Assembly (NCBI RefSeq): GCF_009905255.1
Contig: NZ_CP047602.1
Coordinates: 1,364,001-1,428,000 of the forward strand
Length of the DNA stretch: 64,000 nucleotides
Reading direction: 5' to 3'
DNA from: Thermoanaerobacterium aotearoense
GTDB taxonomy: Bacteria > Bacillota > Thermoanaerobacteria > Thermoanaerobacterales > Thermoanaerobacteraceae
Shown here piece by piece: positions 16,822 to 25,585 of the stretch. A program made the position numbers and the translations under genes. A model generated the notes under the pieces. The model was given only the letters and a program-made list of their open reading frames with translations, was not told the DNA's origin and did no database searches. The stretch's first letter is position 1, and the number at the start of each line of letters is the position of its first letter.

Positions 16822-19395
16822 ATGTCATATACTCCTATGATGGAACAATATTTAAAAATAAAAGAGAAGTACAAAGATTCGATTTTGTTTTTTCGAATTG
16901 GTGATTTTTATGAAATGTTTTTTGATGATGCGGTAATTGCATCTAAAGAATTGGAAATAGTTTTGACAGGCAAAGATTGTGGACAAGAAGAAAGAGCACC
17001 AATGGCTGGAGTGCCGTTCCATGCCGCGGATTTTTATATAGATAAATTAGTCAAAAAAGGATATAAAGTCGCCATTTGCGAACAACTGGAGGATCCTGCC
17101 TATGCCAAAGGATTAGTAGAAAGAGATGTCATACGAGTTTTTACTCCAGGTACTGTAATAAACACAAATTCTTTGGAGGAAAAAAGCAATAATTACCTTT
17201 TGTCTATATTTAAAGAAGGAGACGGCTATGGATTGTCTTTTGTTGATGTGTTGACAGGAGAACTATTTGTAACACAAATTACAAAGTGTAACGACATAAG
17301 AAAAATATACGATGAAATAATGAGATACAGTCCTTCTGAAATAATAGCAAATAGCGATTTTTTTGAATTAAAGAAATTAATTAAAATTTTACATTCAAGT
17401 AAAGTTTTTATAAACAAATATGAAAAAGTATTAAACAATGCAGAAGATGTAATAACAGGCCAATTTCACAGGTCGCTCAAAGATTTAAAATTAGAAAGGA
17501 AAAAATATGCAATTAAATCTTTAGCATCTGTTCTTTTGTACTTAAAAGAAATGCAGAAGGTTGAATTAAGTCAATTAAACAATTTAATTTATTATGAAGA
17601 TAATTCTTTCATGTTACTTGATAATAACACAATAAGAAATTTGGAGATCATATATTCAATAAACAGAGATCATTCTAAAAGTGGAACTTTACTCAGTGTA
17701 TTAGATCAAACTGTTACACCTATGGGAGGAAGATTACTTAAAAGATGGTTAGAAGAACCTTTAATAGATGTAGAAAAAATCAATTATCGATTGGATTCTG
17801 TTTCAGAATTATACAATGATTATAAAGGACGATCGGATATTAGAGATATTTTAAAGGGGATTTATGATTTAGAAAGGCTTTCTAGTAAATTGGTTTATCA
17901 AAATATAAATGCAAAAGATCTTTTGTCTATAAAGATCTCAATTGAAAGGCTTCCTAAGTTAAAACAATTGCTTAATAAGTATAACTCTAATTATTTGAAG
18001 GAAATATTTACTAAGTTAGATACATTACAAGACATACATGATTTAATCGATAAATCAATTAAAGATGATCCATCTTCTAATGTGAAGGAAGGAAATATCA
18101 TAAAGGATGGATTTGATAAAAATATTGATGAATTAAGAAGAGCATCTATAGACGGTAAATCATGGATAGCAAACCTTGAAGCATACGAGAAAGAAAAAAC
18201 CGGCATAAAAACATTAAAAATCGGCTATAACAAAGTATTTGGTTACTATATTGAAGTGTCAAAATCATATATATCGTCTGTTCCAGAAAATTATATTAGA
18301 AAGCAGACACTTGCTAATGCTGAGAGATATATTACTCCAGAACTTAAAGATATAGAAGAAAAAATTCTCGGTGCAGAAACAAAGCTTGTAGAGCTGGAAT
18401 ATGAAATATTTGACAGTATAAGAGAGCAGATAAAAAATGAGATATATCGAATACAGATGACGTCCAGGCATATAGCTATTTTAGATGTACTCGTTTCTCT
18501 GGCGACGGTGGCAGAAACAAATAATTATGTTAAGCCGGTGGTAAATGGCAGTGACAGGATTGTAATAAAAGATGGAAGACACCCAGTAATTGAAACGATT
18601 ATGGATGACTCTTTTATATCAAATGATATCGAAATTGATGGCAAAAAACCTATCATGATTATAACAGGGCCAAATATGGCGGGAAAATCTACTTACATGC
18701 GTCAAGTTGCATTGATTGTCTTAATGGCTCAAATTGGCAGCTTTGTTCCTGCATCTTATGCTGAAATAGGCGTTGTCGATAGGATCTTTACAAGAGTAGG
18801 TGCATCTGATGATTTGTTTTCTGGGCAAAGTACTTTTATGGTGGAAATGAATGAGGTATCATTAATATTAAATTCTGCCACAAAAAACAGTTTAATTATA
18901 CTTGACGAGGTTGGACGTGGCACAAGCACTTATGACGGTATGAGCATAGCATGTGCTATTCTTGAATACATTCATGACAAAATAAAGGCCAAAACGATGT
19001 TTGCAACACATTATCATGAATTGACTAATTTAGAAGATAAGCTAGATGGAATTAAAAATTATAACATCTCTGTTGAAGAGACGGATGATGAAATAATTTT
19101 TTTACGAAAGATAATACCTGGTGCAGCAGATAAAAGCTATGGCATTCAGGTTGCAAAGTTAGCTGGATTGCCAGACGAAGTCGTTCAGAATGCGAAAAAA
19201 ATATTAAATAATTTAGAGAATAGTGACTTAGAAGTGGCCACTACATTTATGCCTACTCAAATTGATATATTCAGCTTAGAGAAAGAGACATTGATAGAAG
19301 AAATAGTAGGTTTAGATATAGAAAATATTACACCTATACAAGCTTTAAATTATTTATACGATTTAAAGAAAAAAGCCGTTTCATTAAGGATGTGA
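16822..19395 (+). CDS. mutS: DNA mismatch repair ATPase MutS
   Basis: Recognises mismatches and small loops in DNA. The 857-residue protein has the mismatch-contact motif FFRIGDFYEMFF near the N-terminus (Phe-x-Glu), connector, lever and clamp domains, then the ATPase domain with Walker A GPNMAGKST at 616-624, IILDEVGRGTSTYDG and FATHYHEL. The frame is open from 16774, but GGAGGT at 16809-16814 fixes the start at ATG 16822. mutL follows with a TGA/ATG junction, so both are co-expressed. Confidence 0.97.
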   Translation: MSYTPMMEQYLKIKEKYKDSILFFRIGDFYEMFFDDAVIASKELEIVLTGKDCGQEERAPMAGVPFHAADFYIDKLVKKGYKVAICEQLEDPAYAKGLVERDVIRVFTPGTVINTNSLEEKSNNYLLSIFKEGDGYGLSFVDVLTGELFVTQITKCNDIRKIYDEIMRYSPSEIIANSDFFELKKLIKILHSSKVFINKYEKVLNNAEDVITGQFHRSLKDLKLERKKYAIKSLASVLLYLKEMQKVELSQLNNLIYYEDNSFMLLDNNTIRNLEIIYSINRDHSKSGTLLSVLDQTVTPMGGRLLKRWLEEPLIDVEKINYRLDSVSELYNDYKGRSDIRDILKGIYDLERLSSKLVYQNINAKDLLSIKISIERLPKLKQLLNKYNSNYLKEIFTKLDTLQDIHDLIDKSIKDDPSSNVKEGNIIKDGFDKNIDELRRASIDGKSWIANLEAYEKEKTGIKTLKIGYNKVFGYYIEVSKSYISSVPENYIRKQTLANAERYITPELKDIEEKILGAETKLVELEYEIFDSIREQIKNEIYRIQMTSRHIAILDVLVSLATVAETNNYVKPVVNGSDRIVIKDGRHPVIETIMDDSFISNDIEIDGKKPIMIITGPNMAGKSTYMRQVALIVLMAQIGSFVPASYAEIGVVDRIFTRVGASDDLFSGQSTFMVEMNEVSLILNSATKNSLIILDEVGRGTSTYDGMSIACAILEYIHDKIKAKTMFATHYHELTNLEDKLDGIKNYNISVEETDDEIIFLRKIIPGAADKSYGIQVAKLAGLPDEVVQNAKKILNNLENSDLEVATTFMPTQIDIFSLEKETLIEEIVGLDIENITPIQALNYLYDLKKKAVSLRM

Positions 19396-19400
19396 TCTCA

Positions 19401-21224
19401 ATGAATAAAATCAACCTTTTAGATGATGAGTTGATAAATAAAATTTCGGCCGGGGAAGTTGTTGAAAGGCCAATGTCTATAGTTAAAGAACTTGTAGAAA
19501 ATTCAATAGATGCAGATAGTAAGAACATTACTATTGAAATAATAGATGGTGGAATACCTTACATAAAGGTTTTAGATGATGGTTGCGGTATGAATGAGAT
19601 TGATGCTGTTTTAGCTTTTGGGCGTCATGCTACGAGCAAGATAAAGTCGACAGATGATCTTTTTAACATAGGAACATTAGGGTTCCGCGGTGAAGCCTTA
19701 GCAAGCATTGCAGCTATATCAAAAGTTTTGTTAAAAACTAAGGAAGAAAATTCTCTGTATGGAACTTTAATTAATGTTGAAGGTGGAAAAATTTTAAAAA
19801 AGGCAAAGTGCGGGTGCGAGAAGGGTTGTAGCGTTGAAGTAAAAGATGTGTTTTACAATACACCAGCAAGGAGAAAGTTTTTAAAGCGACCATCCACAGA
19901 GGCAATGTATATAACAGATATGGTAGCTAAAATTGCCCTTTCAAGGCCAGACATATCATTTAAATACATAAAGGATAAAAGAATGGAATTTATGACGTCC
20001 GGAAATAATTCTGTCAATGAAGTTATTTTAAGGCTTTATGGTGATGAATTGTATTCAAATTTGATAGAGACTGAGTACAATGATGAATATATGAATATAA
20101 AAATATTTTTATGTAAGCCTTCATATACAAGAGGAAATCGCAACATGCAAATTTTATTTGTCAATGGAAGGTTTGTAAAAAATAAGATTTATACAACTGC
20201 TGTTGAAGAAGCATATAAAACATTGATTCCAGTAAATAGATATCCTGTTGTGATCACGTATTTAAATATTGATCCTAAAAATATAGATGTAAATGTTCAT
20301 CCAACAAAATTAGAAGTTAAATTTTCTGACGAAAAGGAAATTTTTGACTCAATATACAAAAGCATAAAAAATGCTTTAAATAGATCAAATCTAATTCCAG
20401 CTATTCGACATGATATGTTTACATATACAGATATTCCAGAAAACAAAGTAGAAGAAAAATCTAATCCAAAACAGCTTAATATAATAGAAGAAGAATCGAC
20501 TAATAAAATAATAGAAGTCTATCCAAATAACAAAAGTTTTATATCCAATGTAAAGGAAAGCAGCGAAAAGGCTTATTTTGACTACAATGATGTCAATGCC
20601 TTAAAGACTGAAAATACGCACATAGAAAATTTTAATACATTGCCTGATGATCATGATGATTATAAAATCGTCGGTGTGATTTTTTCAACTTATATAGTTG
20701 TAGAAAAAAACGATATGATATACTTAGTGGATCAACACGCCGCGCATGAAAGGATATTGTATGAAAAGTTTATGAACATGTATAATAATGTTCAGGGGAA
20801 GCAGACAACTATACCCATTCTGATAAATATCGAACCTGGCGATGATGTTATAATAAATGAAAATATAGAATTATTCAATAAATTAGGTTATAAATTTGAA
20901 AGCTTTGGAAATAATTCAATTATATTAAGAGAAGTGCCAGTTGTATTAGGCCAGCCAGAATCAAGGCAACTATTCATTGACATAATTGATAAATTGAAAA
21001 GAGATGATTTTAATAAAGACATTAATTTAAAAGAGGAAACAATAATAATGATGGCTTGCAAAAAGGCAGTTAAAGCAATGGACAGTTTATCAAAAGAGGA
21101 GATTAGCTCTTTATTTAATGATTTGAAAGTTACTGAAAATCCATATACGTGTCCACATGGACGTCCAGTAATTGTATCGATAAAAAAATATGAATTAGAA
21201 AAAATGTTTAAAAGAATCATGTAG
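19401..21224 (+). CDS. mutL: DNA mismatch repair protein MutL
   Basis: GHKL ATPase that links MutS to strand excision. The N-terminus has the ATP motifs ELVENSIDAD, DDGCGMNEID and GFRGEALASIAA. The C-terminal domain carries the endonuclease motif DQHAAHERILYE plus ACKKAVKA and CPHGRP, so this MutL is predicted to nick DNA itself, as in bacteria lacking MutH. It has 607 residues. A GTG at 19392 also opens the frame, but AAGGA at 19386-19390 is spaced for ATG 19401. miaA follows after 10 bp. Confidence 0.96.
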   Translation: MNKINLLDDELINKISAGEVVERPMSIVKELVENSIDADSKNITIEIIDGGIPYIKVLDDGCGMNEIDAVLAFGRHATSKIKSTDDLFNIGTLGFRGEALASIAAISKVLLKTKEENSLYGTLINVEGGKILKKAKCGCEKGCSVEVKDVFYNTPARRKFLKRPSTEAMYITDMVAKIALSRPDISFKYIKDKRMEFMTSGNNSVNEVILRLYGDELYSNLIETEYNDEYMNIKIFLCKPSYTRGNRNMQILFVNGRFVKNKIYTTAVEEAYKTLIPVNRYPVVITYLNIDPKNIDVNVHPTKLEVKFSDEKEIFDSIYKSIKNALNRSNLIPAIRHDMFTYTDIPENKVEEKSNPKQLNIIEEESTNKIIEVYPNNKSFISNVKESSEKAYFDYNDVNALKTENTHIENFNTLPDDHDDYKIVGVIFSTYIVVEKNDMIYLVDQHAAHERILYEKFMNMYNNVQGKQTTIPILINIEPGDDVIINENIELFNKLGYKFESFGNNSIILREVPVVLGQPESRQLFIDIIDKLKRDDFNKDINLKEETIIMMACKKAVKAMDSLSKEEISSLFNDLKVTENPYTCPHGRPVIVSIKKYELEKMFKRIM

Positions 21225-21234
21225 AGGTGTTTCA

Positions 21235-22185
21235 ATGGCAATACCATTATTAATAATCGTAGGGCCAACTGCTTCAGGAAAGTCAAAATTATCTGTAGAA
21301 ATTGCTAAATTTTATAATGGTGAAATAATATCTGCTGATTCGATGCAGATATATAAATATATGGATATCGGAACTGCCAAAATAACAAATGAAGAAAAAC
21401 AAGGCATACCACATTATATGATAGATATAGTTGAACCAAACGTTAAATTTAGTGTCGCTGAATACGAGAAAATGGCTAAATCGCTGATAGATGATATTTT
21501 TAAGAGAGGAAAGCTGCCAATTGTTGTAGGCGGTACAGGTTTATATGTGAATTCATTGATTTACATAATGAATTTTTCAGAGTATATTGGCAATGATGAT
21601 TTTAGATCTGCCCTAAAAAATATAGCATCTGTTTTAGGCAATGAATATTTATTTGAAAGATTAAAGATGGTTGACCCTAAAACTTATTCTAAACTTCATC
21701 CAAATGATTTAAGAAGAGTCATTAGAGCTTTAGAGGTTTACCAATTTACAGGAATACCAATTTCTGTTTACCAGGAATTAAGCAATAAACGCGTCAATCC
21801 AGACTACAATGCCGTAATGGTAGGCTTAAATTACAGAAATAGAGAAACTTTGTATAAAAAAATTGATGATAGAGTAGATACAATGATAAAAAATAATTTA
21901 ATAGATGAAGTGGTAAATTTGCTAAAAATAGGGTATAATAAGTATGGTACGTCTATGCAGGCTTTAGGGTATAAAGAAATTATAGAATATTTGGAGGGAA
22001 AAGTTTCATTAGAAGAAGCAATTGCTGATCTAAAAATGAAGACAAGGAGGTATGCAAAAAGACAGATAACATGGTTTAAAAGTTATGAAACCATAAATTG
22101 GTTTTATGTTGATGATTATAGTAGCTTTGAAGATCTTGAAAAAAATATTATTTCTTTTTTAGCAGGAAAATTAAAATTTAAGTAG
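21235..22185 (+). CDS. miaA: tRNA dimethylallyltransferase
   Basis: Adds a dimethylallyl group to A37 of tRNAs reading UNN codons; MiaB then methylthiolates it. The 316-residue protein has the P-loop GPTASGKS at residues 10-17, ISADSMQIYKYMDIGTAK, VVGGTGLYVNSL and RRYAKRQITWFK near the C-terminus. Shine-Dalgarno GAGGTG overlaps the mutL stop. It ends 42 bp before hfq, the same order as in Bacillus and Escherichia. Confidence 0.96.
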   Translation: MAIPLLIIVGPTASGKSKLSVEIAKFYNGEIISADSMQIYKYMDIGTAKITNEEKQGIPHYMIDIVEPNVKFSVAEYEKMAKSLIDDIFKRGKLPIVVGGTGLYVNSLIYIMNFSEYIGNDDFRSALKNIASVLGNEYLFERLKMVDPKTYSKLHPNDLRRVIRALEVYQFTGIPISVYQELSNKRVNPDYNAVMVGLNYRNRETLYKKIDDRVDTMIKNNLIDEVVNLLKIGYNKYGTSMQALGYKEIIEYLEGKVSLEEAIADLKMKTRRYAKRQITWFKSYETINWFYVDDYSSFEDLEKNIISFLAGKLKFK

Positions 22186-22227
22186 AATATAAATAATTAT
22201 TAACAACAATAGAAGGGGGATGGCTAT

Positions 22228-22482
22228 ATGAATCAAAAAACAGCTATCAATTTACAGGATATTTTTTTAAATCAGGTAAGAAAAGAACATATTGCTGTAA
22301 CAGTTTATCTGATTAATGGCTTTCAATTAAAAGGCATGGTTAAAGGTTTTGACAATTTTACGGTTGTTTTGGAAACAGATAATAAACAACAGCAGCTTAT
22401 ATACAAACACGCTGTTTCTACAATAACGCCTTTAAAGCCAGTAATTTTTACAACGACTGAGAAGGATGAAAAGCAGCAATAA
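22228..22482 (+). CDS. hfq: RNA chaperone Hfq
   Basis: Hexameric Sm-like protein that binds small RNAs and A-rich mRNA segments. The 84-residue protein has Sm1 ([21 protein letters not shown]) in residues of about 24-44 and Sm2 (IYKHAVSTI) near 63-71, the positions expected for Hfq. AAGGGGG lies upstream of the ATG. It is the last gene of the miaB-hfq run and is closed by a strong hairpin. Confidence 0.95.
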   Translation: MNQKTAINLQDIFLNQVRKEHIAVTVYLINGFQLKGMVKGFDNFTVVLETDNKQQQLIYKHAVSTITPLKPVIFTTTEKDEKQQ

Positions 22483-22495
22483 TGTAAGAAAACGC

Positions 22496-22528
22496 AAAAA
22501 CAGTATTAGAATAGCTAATACTGTTTTT
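22496..22528 (+). terminator. Terminator after hfq
   Basis: A perfect 14-bp stem (22496-22509 with 22515-22528, loop AATAG) has A5/T5 ends, giving a classic U-tract on the + strand. Confidence 0.9.
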
Positions 22529-22549
22529 AAATATTGGAGGTATATGCTT

Positions 22550-23347
22550 ATGAAAATTGGATTTATAGGAACCGGCAATATGGGGACAGCTTTAATTAAC
22601 GGCTTAATAAATTCTGATTTTGTCACTGCGAATGATATATATGCTTATGATGTTTCATATGACAAACTTTTAAAATTAAAGGATGAATTAAGCATAAACA
22701 TATCTAAAAGCAATGTCGATGTGACAAATGAGTGTGATGTTATTATTCTAGCAGTAAAGCCAAATTTATATGATAGCGTATTGGAAGAAATAAAAAATGA
22801 TGTAGATGAAAATAAAATTATTATTATAATTGCTCCTGGAATTAGTATCGATCACGTGAAGAGTATTTTAAAGAAAGGAAAAATAGTGCGTACGATTCCT
22901 AATACACCGGCTTTGATTGGAGAAGGTATTACAGCTATATCTTATCCTGAAGATATGTCTTCTCGTGATAAAGAAATAGTTGAGAAAATATTCAAATCTT
23001 GCGGGGAGATAGTTGAGATAAAAGAAAATTTAATAGATGCGGCAATGGCAATATCAAGCTGTAGCCCAGCTTACGTGTACATGTTTGTTGAAGCTTTATC
23101 TGACGCAGGTGTATCGTTGGGGTTGCCAAGAGATGTAGCCTACAAATTGTCTTCAAAAGCTGTTTCAGGTTCTGGTAGTATGGTTTTAAAGACGGGTTTT
23201 CATCCTGGCTATTTGAAAGATATGGTTACATCACCGGCTGGAACTACAATACAAGGTGTCAGGACTTTGGAAAAGTACGGATTAAGGAGTGCAGTTTTTG
23301 AAGCTGTAATTTCATCTTTTGAAAAAGTAAAGGGAAACAAACAATGA
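22550..23347 (+). CDS. proC: Pyrroline-5-carboxylate reductase
   Basis: Last step of proline synthesis, NAD(P)H-dependent. The 265-residue protein starts MKIGFIGTGNMG (Rossmann motif at 4-12) and has VRTIPNTPALIGEG, the P5CR signature region GSGSMVLKTGFHPGYLKDMVTSPAGTT, cut here to its core GYLKDMVTSPAGTT, and ALSDAGVSLGL. Two ATGs (22544, 22550) follow GGAGG at 22536-22540; the second has the better spacing and matches family starts. It overlaps rnhA (ATGA). Confidence 0.95.
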   Translation: MKIGFIGTGNMGTALINGLINSDFVTANDIYAYDVSYDKLLKLKDELSINISKSNVDVTNECDVIILAVKPNLYDSVLEEIKNDVDENKIIIIIAPGISIDHVKSILKKGKIVRTIPNTPALIGEGITAISYPEDMSSRDKEIVEKIFKSCGEIVEIKENLIDAAMAISSCSPAYVYMFVEALSDAGVSLGLPRDVAYKLSSKAVSGSGSMVLKTGFHPGYLKDMVTSPAGTTIQGVRTLEKYGLRSAVFEAVISSFEKVKGNKQ

Positions 23348-23805
23348 TGAGTATTCCTGAGGTTATTATATATACTGATGGTGCTTGTAGTGGCAATCCT
23401 GGTCCAGGTGGCTGGGGAGCAATTTTGATTTATAAAGATACAGTAAAAGAAATATCAGGCTACGAAGAAAATACCACTAATAACAGAATGGAATTGACAG
23501 CCGCTATAGAAGCCTTAAAAATGCTAAAAAGGCCTTGCAAGGTAAATTTATATAGCGATAGCAGCTATTTAATAAACGCATTCAATCAAAAATGGATAGA
23601 CAATTGGTTAAAAAAAGGCTGGATTAAGTCTGATAAGACTCCTGTGGAAAACAAAGATCTATGGCTTAAATTATTAGACTTATCATCTATACATCATATT
23701 AAGTGGATCAAAGTTAAAGGCCATGCTGATAATGAATACAATAATAGATGTGATAAATTGGCCACTGATGAAATAAAAAAGCATCAGATTAGCATAGCAA
23801 AATAA
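23344..23805 (+). CDS. rnhA: Ribonuclease HI
   Basis: Cleaves the RNA strand of RNA-DNA hybrids, with two-metal catalysis. The acidic residues are seen in YTDGACSGNPGPGGWG, NNRMELTAAIEAL and YSDSSYLINA, with KGHADNEYNNRCDKLA supplying the histidine and last Asp. It has 153 residues, the normal Escherichia-type length. The start is ATG 23344 (overlapping the proC stop) or 23347. A long perfect inverted repeat follows the gene. Confidence 0.95.
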   Translation: MMSIPEVIIYTDGACSGNPGPGGWGAILIYKDTVKEISGYEENTTNNRMELTAAIEALKMLKRPCKVNLYSDSSYLINAFNQKWIDNWLKKGWIKSDKTPVENKDLWLKLLDLSSIHHIKWIKVKGHADNEYNNRCDKLATDEIKKHQISIAK

Positions 23806-23821
23806 TTTTTTTTAAATCAAA

Positions 23822-23870
23822 ACCCAATTATACGAAATAGTTATTTCGTATAATTGGGTACATATAAAGT
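23822..23870. repeat. 18-bp perfect palindromic hairpin with overlapping dif-like 28-mer
   Basis: 23822-23839 and 23842-23859 are exact inverted repeats around a 2-nt centre. They form a very stable hairpin after rnhA but without a T-run. Partly overlapping it, 23843-23870 reads as 11-bp arm, 6-bp centre, 11-bp arm; by eye the arms match a Firmicute dif consensus (recalled) at about 9/11 and 7/11. A tyrosine recombinase gene starts 27 bp later. It could be a terminator, an operator or a recombinase site. Confidence 0.6.
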
Positions 23871-23896
23871 AAAGTTTATAGAGGTGAATTTTTTGT

Positions 23897-24880
23897 ATGT
23901 TTATCTCAACTAAAGATAATTTAGAATTACCTCCTATTCTCGAAGAATTTTTAAACTATTTCTCTACTATAAAAGCTAGATCACCTAATACTGTTAAAGC
24001 TTATTTATACGATTTAATTTTGTTTTTCAGATTTATAAAGGTTAGAAAAAATCTCTGCTCTGATTCGGATTTTGACAACATCGATATTAGTGATGTTGAT
24101 ATCTCTCTCATTGAGTCGATCGATTTAAATGACCTGTATGCCTTTTTATCCTTTGTCACACATGAGAGATCTAATACTCCTCCAGCCCGTGCTCGCAAAG
24201 TTGCAAGTCTAAGGTCTTTTTATAATTATCTGTACGCAAAAAGAAAAGTAATAACAAAAAATCCTGCTTTGGAATTAGAATCACCTAAGCTGGGCATTAG
24301 ACAACCTGTATATTTAACATTAGATGAAAGCGTAAAATTATTAAACTCTATTGATGGAGAATTTAAAGAAAGGGATTATGCTATAATAACCTTATTCTTA
24401 AATTGTGGGCTTAGACTTTCAGAATTAGCAAATATAAACATTAGCGATATTAAAGATGATAAACTTACAGTTATCGGTAAAGGAAATAAACAGCGGACTG
24501 TTTACCTTAATGATGCGTGTATAAATGCCATAAACGATTATTTAAAAGTTAGACCGCATGACGGCGTTAAGGACAAAAAGGCATTGTTTTTAAGCAAAAG
24601 ATTGCAAAGGATAAGCATTAAGACTATACAATACATTGTCAAAAAACACTTAAAAGACGCTAATCTCGATGGTAAAAAGTATTCTACTCATAAACTTAGA
24701 CATACAGCAGCGACACTTATGTACAGGTATGGAAAAGTTGATATTAGGACATTGCAAAGGTTATTAGGACATTCCAATGTATCAACAACGCAGATATATA
24801 CGCATGTTGACGATAGTCAACTGAGAGATGCTGTAAGCAAGAATCCCCTCTCTGAATTGAATATTGACAACAAGAACTAA
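23897..24880 (+). CDS. Tyrosine recombinase, XerC/XerD family
   Basis: A 327-residue site-specific recombinase. The N-terminal SAM-like core-binding domain (about 10-110, with KARSPNTVKAYLYDL) is followed by the catalytic domain with CGLRLSELAN (Arg), GKGNKQR (Lys), HKLRHTAATLMY (His-x-x-Arg), LLGHSNVSTTQIY (His and nucleophile Tyr). It is slightly longer than typical XerC/XerD (about 300). It lies alone between rnhA and lexA with no phage or integron gene near, so a chromosome-dimer-resolution role is plausible, though whether it is XerC, XerD or a third paralogue is undecided. ATG 23897; GAGGTG at 23881-23886. Confidence 0.88.
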   Translation: MFISTKDNLELPPILEEFLNYFSTIKARSPNTVKAYLYDLILFFRFIKVRKNLCSDSDFDNIDISDVDISLIESIDLNDLYAFLSFVTHERSNTPPARARKVASLRSFYNYLYAKRKVITKNPALELESPKLGIRQPVYLTLDESVKLLNSIDGEFKERDYAIITLFLNCGLRLSELANINISDIKDDKLTVIGKGNKQRTVYLNDACINAINDYLKVRPHDGVKDKKALFLSKRLQRISIKTIQYIVKKHLKDANLDGKKYSTHKLRHTAATLMYRYGKVDIRTLQRLLGHSNVSTTQIYTHVDDSQLRDAVSKNPLSELNIDNKN

Positions 24881-24912
24881 TGTTTGATTTAATTATACCT
24901 TTGTGTTATAAT
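24874..24912 (+). promoter_or_regulatory. lexA promoter with overlapping SOS-box-like operator
   Basis: TTGATT at 24884-24889, 17-nt spacer, TATAAT at 24907-24912 with an extended -10 TG. GAAC-taat-GTTT at 24874-24885 differs by one base from the Bacillus/Clostridium LexA operator GAAC-N4-GTTC and overlaps the -35, as expected for LexA autorepression (inference). Confidence 0.65.
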
Positions 24913-24938
24913 AAAGAAAAGTTTGGAGGGGTCTAATT

Positions 24939-25562
24939 GTGAAAGATGCATCTAAAATAAGCATTAAACAGCAAGAGATAATTGATTTCATAAAGAGTGA
25001 GATTAAACGCAAAGGATACCCACCATCAGTTAGAGAAATTGGGAAAGCTGTGGGTTTGCGTTCTACATCAACAGTCCATGGTCACTTGTCACGCCTTGAG
25101 AAAAAAGGTTATATAAGAAGAGATCCAACAAAACCAAGAGCTATTGAGGTTTTAAGCAATGATGAAAAGTATATAAGCGACGTTGTAAAGCTACCTGTCA
25201 TTGGTAAGGTCACTGCTGGAACTCCCATATTAGCTATTCAAAATATTGAGGAGTATTATTCTGTGCCGAGAGATCTTATTACAGGTTATGAAAGCGAAAG
25301 TTTTATTTTAAAAGTTCGCGGAGAAAGTATGATAAATGCAGGCATATTAGACGGTGATTACATCATAATTAGAAAGCAGTCATATGCAGACAACGGCGAT
25401 ATTGTAGTAGCTTTGATCGAAGATGAGGCAACTGTGAAAAGATTTTATAAGGAAAACAATCATATAAGGCTGCAGCCTGAAAATCCTTCAATGAACCCTA
25501 TAATTGTAGACGATGTGATGATTTTAGGAAAAGTGGTTGGAGTAATAAGAAAGCTCAAATGA
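24939..25562 (+). CDS. lexA: SOS repressor LexA
   Basis: Transcriptional repressor of DNA-damage genes; RecA filaments trigger its self-cleavage. The 207-residue protein has the winged-helix domain ([20 protein letters not shown]), the Ala-Gly cleavage site in GKVTAGTP, Ser of the dyad in RGESMINAG and Lys in DEATVKRFY. The start is GTG 24939 with GGAGGGG upstream. RecA is encoded on the other strand at 43.4 kb. A shared hairpin separates lexA from convergent ynbB. Confidence 0.97.
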   Translation: MKDASKISIKQQEIIDFIKSEIKRKGYPPSVREIGKAVGLRSTSTVHGHLSRLEKKGYIRRDPTKPRAIEVLSNDEKYISDVVKLPVIGKVTAGTPILAIQNIEEYYSVPRDLITGYESESFILKVRGESMINAGILDGDYIIIRKQSYADNGDIVVALIEDEATVKRFYKENNHIRLQPENPSMNPIIVDDVMILGKVVGVIRKLK

Positions 25563-25583
25563 ATCATCGTTTGAGCTTTCTTA
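25546..25583. terminator. Bidirectional terminator between lexA and ynbB
   Basis: A 14-bp perfect stem (25546-25559 with 25570-25583, 10-nt loop) covers the end of lexA and the gap before the convergent ynbB stop. Both arms end in T-rich sequence on their strand. It marks the switch of coding strand in the window. Confidence 0.75.
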
Positions 25584-25585
25584 AA

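Noticed and set aside
20888-21286. 132-codon - strand frame over the mutL end and miaA start
   Set aside because: Overlaps two clear genes antisense, no family motifs and no ribosome site.
23822-23859. Resemblance of the palindrome to loxP arms
   Set aside because: The arms are in reversed order around a 2-nt centre and similarity is limited to a short AT-rich core; no Cre-type gene is present.
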